37,287 nucleotides of DNA from Chrysochromulina parva (GCA_002887195.1 PJAB01000154.1:1-37287); one strand, 5' to 3'. Positions 28,857 to 37,287 are shown, counted from the stretch's first letter. The notes: generated by a model not told the origin, from the letters alone. Made by a program: numbers and translations.

Positions 28857-29388
28857 TTACCTCTTGCGGAAGCCGTACTTTTTGCGCTCGTAAAAGAGGT
28901 CTGTCTTCGACGAGCCCAGGTTGACGATCTTGGGACAGCCATCGCGCTGCGGCCGCACAGACACGCTCGCGCGCTCGCAAACAATACGTGAGCACGGCAG
29001 GCGAGGTGTGCGAGGGCGGGTGCGTGCGGGTGCGGGTGTGGGCGCGGGGCGCCACGTACGTCCTTCTCCTGCTGCGTGCACTCCTTGCAGTAGTAGGCAT
29101 CGGAGATGCCCGGCTGGCCACAGATGACGCAGCGACCCTGATAGGAGCCGTAGTTGCACTCGTCGCAGATACGCACGAGGACGCACGGCCGCACGTAGGA
29201 GTCGCAGACGGGGCACTTGCCGTCGCACTTTTCGCACAGGCGGCCAACCGCTGCAAGGCGCGAGACATGGGCGGGTCAGGAGGGCGGCGACGGCACATGC
29301 ATTTCGCAAGCGCGTTCGAGGGTGCTGCTTGCGCACAGATGCCCGGCTGCTTCCGGCACATGATCAGGTCGGGATGGTGCTTCGCCAT
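28857..29388 (-). CDS. PHF5A: PHF5A/Rds3, SF3b zinc-finger subunit, three exons
   Basis: Exons are 29388-29337, 29250-29060 and 28946-28857. Introns are 86 bp (donor gtgcgc, acceptor cgccttgcag) and 113 bp (donor gtacgt, acceptor ggccgcag). The spliced protein is 110 residues, the same length as human PHF5A. It starts [16 protein letters not shown], continues through [19 protein letters not shown] and [20 protein letters not shown], then [16 protein letters not shown], and ends [20 protein letters not shown] then YGFRKR. All CxxC pairs that hold the three zinc ions in the knotted fold are present. PHF5A sits in the U2 snRNP SF3b complex and shapes the branch-point adenosine pocket. It is divergent from the C1a-32 gene, with 268 bp between start codons. 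Confidence 0.96.
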
Positions 29389-29656
29389 GGCGAACCCGTG
29401 CGGTGAGGCGAGGACGTTGGCGAGCTCTCGCGCGCTGCTCTCTCGCGAGGCCTCGTTCTTGGCGAGGTGTCTCGACAACTTCACAGCCCTATACTCGAGC
29501 CTCTTTAACACTCAATCCAGCACATCGCTCTCTCATTCCCTCTGGCGTTCTCCCCTTCGTAACGGTTCTGCGTTAACACTCCGGAGCTCTGTGAAATTCA
29601 GAGCAACAGTTCCGGTCCGCCATTGCTCCTGCGTTGTCACCGCCTCGTCGTCCAGC

Positions 29657-30180
29657 ATGAAGGCAGGCACGTTCCTGCTGTATGCGGACCTGCAGCCCGA
29701 GGGCCTCGCGGCGCTCGATGCGGCGCGCGACGAGGACGCCGCCAAGGCGACGCTCTCGCAGCTGCTAAGCCTCGGCGGCCAGGCGAAACGGATGGAGGTG
29801 CTGCTGGAACTGTACATGAACGCGCTGCGCTTCGCTCGTGCGCACAGCTTCTCGGTGGAGAAGACGTCCACGTTCTTCTCGATCATCAAGAGGAACCACG
29901 AGGAGATGGCCGAGGCCTTCCTGCCGCCGCACAAGAGCTGGGAGTTCCTCAAGGCGCTGCTGCTCATGCACTCGGTGCAGCGACCACCTCACTCGGTCGG
30001 TATCTTCACGCTTTCTGAGGTGCAGCTGATCACCAAGTTCGCGCTCGAGAACTACTACGACCACTTCAAGCTCTACCGGTACGCCTTCACCCTCAAGCAC
30101 GTCAAGCAGGTCGACGTGCGTACCTCATGGCAGGAGCAGCCGCCCGACAGCTTCCCACCGCTGTCAGAGGGTTTGCCTGT

Positions 30181-30211
<31 letters not shown>

Positions 30212-30397
30212 CCCGCGTACGTGGAGCCACCGCCCATTGCGCTCAACGCCGACGTGTCTGAGGCGGTCAAGGCCGCCGTGGAGGCGCAGATCGCCGCGCA
30301 GGTTGCCGCCATCAAGGCGAACCTCGAGGCACAGTACGCGCAGACGGCGGCGGCGCACCAGGCGAAGCTCGCGGCGCTCGAGGCGAAGGTCAAGTGA
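29657..30397 (+). CDS. Flagellar C1a complex subunit C1a-32 (CLAMP domain, FAP119/CFAP119-like)
   Basis: The product is 246 residues from the ATG at 29657; the frame is open upstream but contains the PHF5A gene on the other strand. The CLAMP domain spans about 30-165. Marks are LLELYMNALRFARAHSFSVE followed by KTSTFFSIIKRNHEEM, the LKALLLMHSVQRPPHSVGIF segment and then LSEVQLITKFALENYYDHFK with LYRYAFT. This pattern is that of the Chlamydomonas C1a-32 (FAP119) family and vertebrate CFAP119/CCDC189, part of the C1a projection of the central pair. A Glu-Pro repeat (EPEPEPEPEP) leads to a C-terminal Ala-rich coiled coil. Its presence implies that the organism builds motile 9+2 flagella. Confidence 0.88.
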
Positions 30398-31135
30398 GCG
30401 CGCCGCCGCCGCCGCCGCCACCGCCGCCGCAGCAGCAATCGCGGGGGTTGTGAGTGTGGCGCGCCGCGGCTGTTAGTGCCCACGACCACACACCGCGAAC
30501 ACCACATTGCCAAATTGCGCTGTCATGGCATGCTGATTCACCTATGTGCCAAGCGCTCGACGCGGCCGTTTTTCCACGGCGCACGGTGCTGTTTCTCTTA
30601 AGTTAGGAAAAACGCCCGCGGCACCACCGTTTACCTTCAATCGTATCATGATTCACGGATGTTACCGCACGCCGTAATTTCCGGAGATCGGAAGCGATGC
30701 ACCGTGTCGCGTGACATTATCGACGGGCCTCTTTGGATCAGATATCACTTATGAATCTGATGTCTTATCCGGAATCGGTATCGCCATGATCGGTATCGCG
30801 CAGGATCCGCCGGCGGAATATCCATTCATACGGGATAGTTACGCCCGGCCGATGGCCCCCGGCGGCGGCGCGCGCCGCGGGCCGACGCCGGCCGTGCCGC
30901 GCGCCGCGCGGCTCCCGGCCCCAGTCGCGGCCACGGGCCAGGTCGCGGCGCGCGGCGCGCGCGCGTCGGCGGACCCGCACGCCCGGGACCGGGGTCGCGC
31001 CGCCGACAAGCGGCTCCCTCTAGGTCTACCGGCGCCGAGAGGTCCCCCGCTGGGCCCGGACGACAGGAACAACAAGAGCAACCGCCGCGCTGCCAACAGT
31101 CTACAGTGTACAGCCGTTCAGTGTAATCTTTGAGA
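30398..31135. other. Convergent intergenic region
   Basis: The 738 bp between the stop codons of C1a-32 and the helicase starts with a (GCC)n tract (30400-30432). It has an AT-richer middle (30560-30830) with loosely repeated atcggtatcgc motifs near 30775-30800, and then an extremely GC-rich block (30840-31030). Open frames in the GC-rich block are Arg/Ala/Pro biased and unconvincing. No RNA gene was recognised. Confidence 0.45.
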
Positions 31136-32585
31136 TCATTCAGCGCGCGCGCCCTCAGGCACGGCGCTGACATCCTCAGCCGCGTCACGAAAGTCCACAC
31201 CTCCGAGGCCAGCGGACCATCCTCTGAGCGTGCGCAGCTCGGGCTCGGTGGCGATGGTGACGGCAACAGCGCTGCCCGGCGCCTCGGTCCGCGGCCACCG
31301 CCCGGTTCGCCCCGCCAGGTGGAGGTACGTGTCCGCATTCGCTGGCAGACCGAGTACGATCACCGTGCCCACATTGTCCAAATGGAGACCACGGGTGGCG
31401 GCCGCGTCGGCCACGAGCAAGCGGCGAGTGCCGCCTCGTAGCTCACTGTTCAGCTCTGCGCGACGCCGCGTCGCGGCCAGACCGGCAATCGCTCCGCCAC
31501 CCGCCGTCGCGCGGCTCGCTGCCTCGCCCTCAACCTCGACCTCGCCGACCTCGCCGACCTCGCCGATCTCGTCGATCTCGTCGCCCTCGTCGAGGGACAT
31601 ACGGACGCGTCCCCCGTCCGCCTGGCCGACGGCCGCCGCCCGGCCGCCGCCGCCGCGGCCCCTGCCGCGGCCGCGGCCCCCACCGCGGCCGCCCCCACCG
31701 GCCACCGCCCCGCGCCTGGGTCCCGATCGTTTCTTGGCGCGTGTGGACGAGGGCCAGAGTGCGTCAGACAAGTGATCCGCGGCGAGGCCGAGGGCGCGCA
31801 GCGTGCGCACCACCTGATGCGCGCCGCCCAGGTATGTTGAGCGCGAGGAGACGAAGATTAGGGTGCTGCCCGCGTGCGCCCGCCGTGCGTACACCGCCGC
31901 CGCCGTCTTCGCCGCCGCCGCGGTGCCGTCGGAACCGTCAAAGGCATCGCGACGGATGGACAGTGTGTAGTGCTCAATGCCCGGTGGCACCGCCGTCCAC
32001 CGTTCCACGTTACGGGTGCCGGCGACGGTGAACTTCTCACCGGCGGTGGCGGCGCCGATGCGCCTCTCGGCGGCCTCGGTCGCGGCGATCAGAGCAGCGA
32101 TACGGGCGGCACGGCTTTGCCTCTCCGGATCATCCGCCGCCGCCGCCGACGACGCCAGCTCACCAAAGTCAAAGTCGTCCTCGATTTCGTCCACGACGTC
32201 TTCCTCGGCGACCCAGCCCTCACCCTCTTCCTGCTCATCCTCCTCGTCCTCATACCCCTCCAACAAAGCCGCTTCCTCGCCGCCCAAGGCCTCGTACTCG
32301 GCCTCCTCTTCCTCCTCAGTCAGAGTGCCCGTGACGGCGCGCCTCTCGGTGCGCCTCTCGGCGGCCTCGGTCGCGGCGATCAGTGCAGCGATACGGGCGG
32401 CACGGCTTTGCCTCTCCGGATCGCCCGCCGCCGCCGACGACGACGCCAGCTCACCAAAGTCAAAGTCGTCCTCGATTTCGTCCACGACGCCCTCGCCCTC
32501 CTCCTCCACCACCCAGCCGGCGGCGGGTGTGAACTCCTCGTCCTCGGGTGTGAACTCCTCGTCCTCGTCCTCCTCTTCGTCGTCC

Positions 32586-32620
<35 letters not shown>

Positions 32621-33427
32621 CACATTAGCTAGCAAGTCCTTCGGCGGCGTGCGCGCTTTCGTGACGGTCGACACAACGGGTAGCAGCCCCGCCGCACCCG
32701 CGCGGCGCACGAGGTTGTTGCATGCACGCAGCTGACGCACCACCTTCCGTCGAGTCGACTTGTCCAGTGTGGCCGACGCGGCTAGGAGCTGGAAGTCGGG
32801 GCGGCTTGTGCGGCGCGCGAGCATGCGCACAATCGCCTCCGCCGGGTGCATATCCTCGTCCATCCACTTGCTGTGCCGCTTGCCACGGAAGGCCTTCTGC
32901 CCAGGGATGAGAGCGTCGACCTCATCGAGCACCAGACAGCCCACTCGCGCGCCGAGTGCCTCGGCGAGCTGGCCGGCGGCTTCACCCGCAAGCAGTTGGC
33001 AGTACTCGGTCGGCGTAGCCACCACCACGCGCGCCGACGTCAGCTCAGCGGCTGTCGCTGGGTGGCCCTGCGCGACAAGGCACACTGCGCCGCTATCACC
33101 CGTCGCCTCGAGCAGCGCGCCCGCTTCGTGGCCGAGCTGCACGGCGAGCTCGCGCGTGGGCGAGAGGATGAGCACGCCGGCATCGGGCGCCGTGCGGCAC
33201 AGCGCGGGCAGAAGCATCGCGAGCGTCTTGCCGCTGCCAGTCTCCGCGTGAAGCATGAGCGACTCACCGGAATACACCCTCGTCAGGGCAGCTGCCTGGA
33301 TGGGCGTAGCGGACTGGTAGCCGCGCGACGCGAGCGTCTCGGCAACGCTCGTGGGAAGCGCCATGTAGCTGCCCAGGCCGCCCGCGAGCGCCATGGCCAA
33401 AGCCATGCTAGGCACGAGCCCGAGCAT
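31136..33427 (-). CDS. DEAD-box RNA helicase with long acidic insertion
   Basis: This is a 763-residue frame from the ATG at 33427. Helicase motifs in order are: the Q motif (TPIQAAAL), motif I AETGSGKT, Ia PTRELAVQ, motif II DEVD in VLDEVDALIP, motif III SAT, motif IV STLIFVSS, motif V VADAAATRGLHLDNVGTVIV and motif VI YLHLAGRTGRW. Motif II is DEVD rather than DEAD, and motif VI begins HLAGR instead of HRxGR. Between the two RecA lobes is an acidic insertion of about 240 residues (long Glu/Asp runs) that contains the internal duplication. A second, Gly/Arg-rich insertion (GGRGGGRGRGRG) splits lobe 2 before motif V. The hydrophobic N-terminus (MLGLVPSMALAMALAGGLG) could be an organelle presequence. 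Plastid or nucleolar RNA processing is possible, but the target is unknown. Confidence 0.88.
32060..32489 (-). repeat. 139-bp direct duplication inside the helicase gene
   Basis: Copies at 32060-32198 and 32351-32489 have equal length and differ at only a few bases. Both encode the DEIEDDFDFGELASS segment and the DPERQSRAARIAALIAATEA segment. The 291-bp offset is a multiple of three, so the frame is kept. Confidence 0.93.
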
Positions 33428-33455
33428 GATGAGCTGTGGATAAAAACGTTATGAA

Positions 33456-33568
33456 GACACCGGGGGGAGCCGGTAAAAAGACACCGGGGGGAGCCGGGAC
33501 ACGCACGGGACACACGGGCGCACACGGGCACACGGAGTCGGTACACGAAAGACACCGGGGGGAGCCGG
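33456..33568. repeat. Three copies of the GACACCGGGGGGAGCCGG element
   Basis: Exact 18-bp copies lie at 33456-33473, 33480-33497 and 33551-33568, with GC-rich cacacgg repeats between the second and third. A fourth copy is at 14767. They begin 29 bp upstream of the helicase start codon, in the opposite orientation to that gene. Confidence 0.92.
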
Positions 33569-33734
33569 TCAGTACGTTCTCCTCGTCTGAGCTTCTGCTG
33601 CTCACAACAGCGACAAAGATCAAAGTCAGCCGGACGGCGCTGTTTCGCGCCCCGGTAACTTTCGAGTTGGTTTTCAAATTATTCAATTAGTTTTCAATTC
33701 GATCGTTTCTTGTTTTCAATTGTTTTCAATTTAC

Positions 33735-34955
33735 TTAAGCTTCATACCGCCCGCTGGCCGCAGGGACCGAATGCACGCGCCGTAAGGCGTCGCCACGAGC
33801 GGAACGCTTGCCTTCGTCTTCGACGTCGTCACGAGCGCTCGCCACCATAGCGCTCACCATACCGAGCATCAGAAAGCAAGCGCCGAGCAGGGCGCGCGGC
33901 GCAAGGCGTTCGCCGAGCAAGACCGCCGCGAAAAGGGCGTTCCACACGGGGGCCGTCGCGTAGATCAGAGTCGCGTGGGCCGCTCGTACCGTCTGCTGCC
34001 CATACCCTTGCGCCCACATCGGGAAAGCACAGGTGACGATGCCGGTGAAGAGGACGGTGCGGGGCAGCGCCGGCGGTGCCCCGAGCACCGAGCCACGGAT
34101 GGAGAGGCCAGCGCTCAGGCAGAGTGAGAGCAGGCATATCGTCGATGCCACGAACTGCGTCGCCGACTTGGCCGTAGCGAGTGGCCAGGGCTGCGCTCCC
34201 GCCTTGGCCAGCACACTGAGCCGCAGTATATGGATCGTGTAGAAGACCGTCGAGAGAGCGACGAGAGCGTCGCCAGTCCAAGTCGCCGCGCGCATGCCGG
34301 GGACGGCTCCTGCAGGCGAGAGGACCATCAGCACCACGCCTAGAAACGTGCTGCTCACAGCAGCGCTCATGAGGAGACCAAGCCGCCGACGACGGAGGAC
34401 CGCCTCTATGATGGGCACGAAAATGGTGCTCAGTCGCACGAGGAAGCCGGCGCGCATGGCCGTTGTGCGCTGGAGGCCGAGCGACTGGAGGGTTGCAGCG
34501 ACGGAGATGCACAGCCCGAGCTGTATCCCAGCTTGCCACTCGAAGCGCGTGACTCTCACGTTGCGCTCTCGGAGCAAGCGAACGATGCACACGAAAGCGC
34601 AGGCAATCACATACGTCCCGCACTGAAGGAGCAAGGCGTGCACGTCAGAGAGTGCCCCGACGAGTTGAATGGCAGTTTCATACGAGCCAAATGCTAATGG
34701 CACGATGGTGAGCACCAGCAGAGGCAACTTGCCTGTTGTGCTGGAAAAGCGAGTTATCCTTTTTCGCATCGGCTGATCCGGCTTCGAAACTCCACCATCG
34801 GCAGCGGCCCGAATTTGCAACCAAGCTGTTAGCCGTGGATGCACAGCCGTTCGTGTAGGAGCCGCCGGAAGCATCGATTGATGAAATGCGAAGATTCGCG
34901 GCAGCGGCAGCAGCAGCAGCAGCAGGAGCACGGGTGAGATGGCGGCTTTCGCCAT
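33735..34955 (-). CDS. EamA/DMT-superfamily transporter, probably plastid membrane
   Basis: The protein is 406 residues from the ATG at 34955. The N-terminus is a signal peptide (MAKAAISPVLLLLLLLPLPR) followed by IFAFHQSML. A Phe at the likely cleavage site and a basic Ser/Thr-rich stretch after it form the bipartite presequence used for plastids of red secondary origin. About ten hydrophobic segments follow in two EamA-type halves, the first from about residue 78 and the second from about 225. The second half includes FTGIVTCAFPMWAQGYGQQT followed by VRAAHATLIYATAPVWNALF and the FAAVLLGERL segment, the typical DMT end with Glu-Arg. Family members export or exchange small metabolites; the substrate here is unknown. 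Confidence 0.85.
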   Translation of the reverse strand: MAKAAISPVLLLLLLLPLPRIFAFHQSMLPAAPTRTAVHPRLTAWLQIRAAADGGVSKPDQPMRKRITRFSSTTGKLPLLVLTIVPLAFGSYETAIQLVGALSDVHALLLQCGTYVIACAFVCIVRLLRERNVRVTRFEWQAGIQLGLCISVAATLQSLGLQRTTAMRAGFLVRLSTIFVPIIEAVLRRRRLGLLMSAAVSSTFLGVVLMVLSPAGAVPGMRAATWTGDALVALSTVFYTIHILRLSVLAKAGAQPWPLATAKSATQFVASTICLLSLCLSAGLSIRGSVLGAPPALPRTVLFTGIVTCAFPMWAQGYGQQTVRAAHATLIYATAPVWNALFAAVLLGERLAPRALLGACFLMLGMVSAMVASARDDVEDEGKRSARGDALRRVHSVPAASGRYEA

Positions 34956-35272
34956 TTTTCTCGCAGGTGTGAACGTTGAATCCGGACTGCGGAATTGATA
35001 TGAATACCGGTCGCAGCACTAGATGTCACTCTGTGGAATTGATACCGGTCAGCATGTCACTGCGTAGCAATAAGCCCCTCAGTTGCCCAACCCCATGGAT
35101 AGGCTACAATGTATCCGATAGAGTGTCTTGGTGCGGTGCATCAAGGTGCCTTCACAGGTTCGGACGGCGGTCCGGGGCGGGGTCTCTGTCACTCCTGCGT
35201 TGAGTGGCACGTGTGGACTGTATGTATCGTCTATTCTCGAAAGGATGGTCAGCACCATGGTCGACGTCATGA
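34956..35272. other. Intergenic region, transporter promoter and PLAC8 3' flank
   Basis: 317 bp. It contains a degenerate direct repeat of ggaattgata-accggtc with a following cactctg or cactgcg (about 34990-35066). No gene was recognised. Confidence 0.45.
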
Positions 35273-36000
35273 TCAGGCATGCACGATCGGGTCCTCGGGC
35301 ACAGCGCCCTCGGCGCCCTCGATGGAGTTGACGCTGTACACGGTCACGTCGTGCGCTCCCACGTGGCGCATGAGCTGAGCGGCCACGCAGCACTGACAGC
35401 AGAAGGCGCACACGCAGTCCTCGAGGCCGCCAAAGTACTTTGGCGGGATCGCATACGCGCCCCGCACGTGTGCTCGCACGATCATGAGGACGACGCACAG
35501 CACGATCCATCCCCAGAACTGGACCGTCTTCGCGAAGGAGCACATGCGGGGATCCGCAGGATCAGGTCCGCTCGACTCATCGCTCTCGCTCAACCCATAG
35601 CTGGAGCCGGCGCCGGGGCACATCGCGTTCAGCAGGAACCCAGTCACAAAGAAGTTGCCCGTGAAGACGGACAAGAGGAACACAGCCGTACATGAGTTTG
35701 GGTACCGCATGATCCGCTGCAAGAGCTGACCGATGACAACGCCAGGGCACAGGCAGGCTGCGAGGGCTAGCTTCACGTCGTTGAGGCACTCGAACAAATG
35801 CTGCGCACACGCGGACACGGCCCATCGCGTTCAGAGTCATGTGGACGAGCACTGCAGAGGGCGGTGGCCCGAGCCGAATGGCGTTCACGCACATCGGAGA
35901 ATTGACCGGGCACCGCGGTACCCATTGGCACGGAGCCCATCTCGATGTATGGGGTCGACTGGCCAACCGGCGCGGCACCAACACTTAGCGCGCTGTGCAT
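35273..36000 (-). CDS. PLAC8-family Cys-rich membrane protein, two exons
   Basis: Exon 1 is 36000-35893 (36 codons) and exon 2 is 35800-35273, joined across a 92-bp intron (donor gtgcgt, acceptor gtgtgcgcag); the product is 211 residues. The junction in phase 0 gives GQFSD-HLFECLNDVKLALA, which fits the PLAC8 opening G-[LF]-[FY]-[DE]-C-x-[DN]-D. The domain continues with CLCPGVVIGQLLQR. Hydrophobic segments follow at about 76-100 and 130-150, and RGAYAIPPKYFGGLEDCVCA then FCCQCCVAAQLMRHVG closes it (the usual R-x-x-Y-x-I and CC-x-x-C). An insert of about 25 Ser/Asp/Pro-rich residues separates the two TM segments. PLAC8 proteins act in cell-size control and metal transport, especially cadmium or calcium; which applies here is unknown. 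Confidence 0.85.
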
Positions 36001-36430
36001 AATGAAGCCTTGCGAGGAATGGCCGTGTGAACATTAACACGACAGACGCGACAACCGCCGTACGGCACTGTTACTGCCATGTGTGTCAGTGAACGTTAAC
36101 ACGACAGACGGGACAACCGTGTGGAGTTGAAGTGTTGGAGAGTGGACACTCTTCCTCTCGGCTCGGAGTGTGATTAGGAATTCTATGTGAAGTGTGAACC
36201 GTGTATGTGACGTGTATTGCACCGTGTATTGCGCCTCGTGTACCCCCCGACCCCGTTGATGTATTCAGGGATCAGGCCGCGCGGGGGGCCGCGCACATTT
36301 CAAGGCCGCGCACAGATAAGAGTAAAAAGACCATGAAAAAGACCCGCGCGCGTATCAGACCCTCGAGACCGGGCCATTTGTGATCGTGAACAGTTGTGAG
36401 AGTCGAGAGGTACTTTCCGGGCGGGGCGCA
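36001..36430. other. PLAC8 upstream region with direct repeats
   Basis: 430 bp, AT-rich for this window. It holds a 31-bp direct repeat (36027-36057 and 36089-36119, starting gtgaac-ttaacacgacagac) and short cgtgtattgc repeats near 36210-36235. It probably includes the PLAC8 promoter and 5' UTR. No coding frame was recognised. Confidence 0.5.
36027..36119. repeat. 31-bp direct repeat in the PLAC8 upstream region
   Basis: Two copies offset by 62 bp differ at two positions (gtgaacattaa versus gtgaacgttaa, and gacgcgac versus gacgggac). The spacing is exactly twice the repeat length, so a third, decayed middle copy is possible. Confidence 0.85.
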
Positions 36431-36829
36431 CTATCCAAGTCGCGCAAAGTCAGGATACCTACCCGTTCCCTCCGCGCAGCCGAGTCCCTGCCACCCAGGG
36501 TCGCATTCGCACACACCGTGCTCATTGCACGCCCCATGTCCGGAGCACATGTGCCAGCGCCCATGCGCCCACATGAAGCCCGCGCAGCCGCTGCGGATCT
36601 CGCAGCTCGCTCCGCGCCAACCGCCGTGGCACACGCATCGCCCGGGCGCCGCGCAATAGCCTCGATGGTGGCAGTCGTTCGCGCACAGCATGAGCTCGCA
36701 CTTGGCGCCCCCGAAGCCCTCGTCGCACACGCACGCACCACGCGAGCACTTGCCGTGGTTATTGCAACCCTCGGCGCCAGGACACTCGTCGCTCGGCACG
36801 CTGCAGTCGTCAGCCGCCCAGCCCTGTGA
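36431..36829 (-). CDS. EGF-like repeat fragment (partial or exon)
   Basis: The frame reads about 130 residues without a clear ATG. It has three EGF-like units: CPGAEGCNNHGKCSRGACVC, then LCANDCHHRGYCAAPGRCVC, then CSGHGACNEHGVCECDPGWQ, each with the hydrophobic G-[FW]-x-G-x-x-C close. A possible acceptor (cttcacag) lies just upstream at about 36830. A possible donor (gtaggt) follows EGT at about 36462, so this looks like an internal exon of an extracellular protein. It may equally be a gene fragment, since no signal peptide or flanking exon could be found. It begins only some 20 bp after the stop of the HNH-like frame, and in the same frame. Confidence 0.5.
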   Translation of the reverse strand, partial: SQGWAADDCSVPSDECPGAEGCNNHGKCSRGACVCDEGFGGAKCELMLCANDCHHRGYCAAPGRCVCHGGWRGASCEIRSGCAGFMWAHGRWHMCSGHGACNEHGVCECDPGWQGLGCAEGTGRYPDFARLG

Positions 36830-36850
36830 AGACTGGAGCTCTCTCTTGAC

Positions 36851-37287
36851 TTATCTTTTCTTCCCATACAGGCGGTCCGCGTGTTCCTTCGACATGTTGA
36901 CTTCGTCCCCTTGCCCCGTGTTCGCCTCGCAGCAGATCAGGACGGTGCTTGACTTCAAGTACTCCTTGCTCTTGCGGTCCAGGCGTTCGAGGGACACCTG
37001 GAACTTGCCCCCTCTGCGGTGTCCGTCGAAGGCCATTTGCACGCCCGTGTACTCGCACGCGCCCTCTTGAGCTACGTACCGCTCAAGCACCCATTCGACG
37101 GTCAGCTCGCTGGGTTTCCGGTGCTTGGCCGCCAAGACTAGGTGGTTCAGCCAGTCAAGCAGCGCGGGGGTCTCTCTGGCCTCCGCGACGGCCGCGGCCG
37201 CCGCGTTGACGCGCTCCGCGCGCGTCTCCGTCCAGCGCGCGCGCGCCTCGACGATCTTCTCGACCTTATCCTGGTCGAGGCCCGCGC
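36851..37287 (-). CDS. HNH-endonuclease-like protein, 5' end outside the window
   Basis: The minus-strand frame is open from the window edge to the TAA at 36851-36853, giving at least 144 residues. An Ala/Arg/Glu-rich helical part is followed by LDWLNHLVLAAKHRKPSELT, then WVLERYVAQEGACEYTGVQM, then FQVSLERLDRKSKEYLKSST and VLICCEANTG. This order (short helix, C-x-x-[ST]-G with hydrophobics, then a [SP]-x-[DE]-R-x-D/N-x-x-x-G-Y-x-x-x-N-V segment) resembles HNH-type nuclease domains found in algal and large DNA virus proteins. The expected invariant His and terminal Asn are not obvious, so catalytic competence is uncertain. The family assignment is tentative. Confidence 0.5.
   Translation of the reverse strand, partial: AGLDQDKVEKIVEARARWTETRAERVNAAAAAVAEARETPALLDWLNHLVLAAKHRKPSELTVEWVLERYVAQEGACEYTGVQMAFDGHRRGGKFQVSLERLDRKSKEYLKSSTVLICCEANTGQGDEVNMSKEHADRLYGKKR

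Noticed and set aside
28744..29511. 255-codon minus-strand frame containing MAKHHPDL
   Set aside because: Only its first 17 codons after the ATG are real (PHF5A exon 1). The rest is intron and out-of-frame exon 2.
30711..31133. 140-codon plus-strand open frame
   Set aside because: It sits in an extremely GC-rich spacer with Pro/Arg/Ala bias and no domain.

Overview
The window is nuclear DNA of a GC-rich eukaryotic microalga. The evidence is short spliceosomal introns (seven placed here by homology, 86 to 357 bp), a spliceosome subunit (PHF5A), a mitochondrial complex III subunit (QCR7), a flagellar central-pair protein (C1a-32/CLAMP) and several proteins with organelle presequences. One transporter presequence has a signal peptide followed by a Phe at the likely cleavage site. 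That is the pattern of algae with a red-derived secondary plastid, so a haptophyte is my best guess and a stramenopile alga the alternative. Nothing prokaryotic, no CRISPR array and no RNA gene was recognised.

Layout, left to right. 1-1.6 kb: no supported gene. 1.6-5.3 kb (minus): a C2HC zinc-finger/Gly-rich protein and a CNX1/gephyrin-like molybdenum-cofactor protein. 5.6-7.1 kb: QCR7 (minus, two exons) head-to-head with an Orai-like four-TM channel (plus). 7.4-9.3 kb (minus): a tRNA m7G46 methyltransferase and a START/SRPBCC protein with a poly-Ser tract. 9.5-12.8 kb (plus): a 1095-residue coiled-coil protein with a poly-Gln tract, divergent from the previous gene. 13-14.4 kb (minus): an armadillo protein and a possible WD40 remnant. 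14.9-16.4 kb (plus): an exostosin-family glycosyltransferase. 16.4-17.8 kb: noncoding, with small repeats. 17.8-20.5 kb (minus): a family 2 glycosyltransferase and a MORN protein. 20.8-23.1 kb (plus): a secreted, membrane-anchored GH6 cellulase. 23.3-28.4 kb (minus): organellar HisRS and a complete calpain-7/PalB protease whose intron is built of tandem repeats. 28.9-30.4 kb: PHF5A (minus, three exons) divergent from C1a-32 (plus). 31.1-36.0 kb (minus): a DEAD-box helicase, an EamA/DMT transporter and a PLAC8 protein. 36.4 kb to the end (minus): an EGF-repeat fragment and a 5'-truncated HNH-like ORF.

The genes do not form one pathway. This is a compact mosaic of housekeeping and accessory genes with many head-to-head pairs. 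Two glycosyltransferases and the GH6 enzyme lie within about 8 kb and could share a role in cell-surface polysaccharide, but that is inference. The most interesting signals are: the calpain intron, flanked by copies of an exonic AG|GTGCT-GTCGATGAT sequence; a dispersed 18-bp element that occurs near two gene starts; a gephyrin-type protein whose G domain has lost its signature motifs; a membrane-tethered GH6 enzyme; and a DEAD-box helicase with a recent 139-bp in-frame internal duplication.
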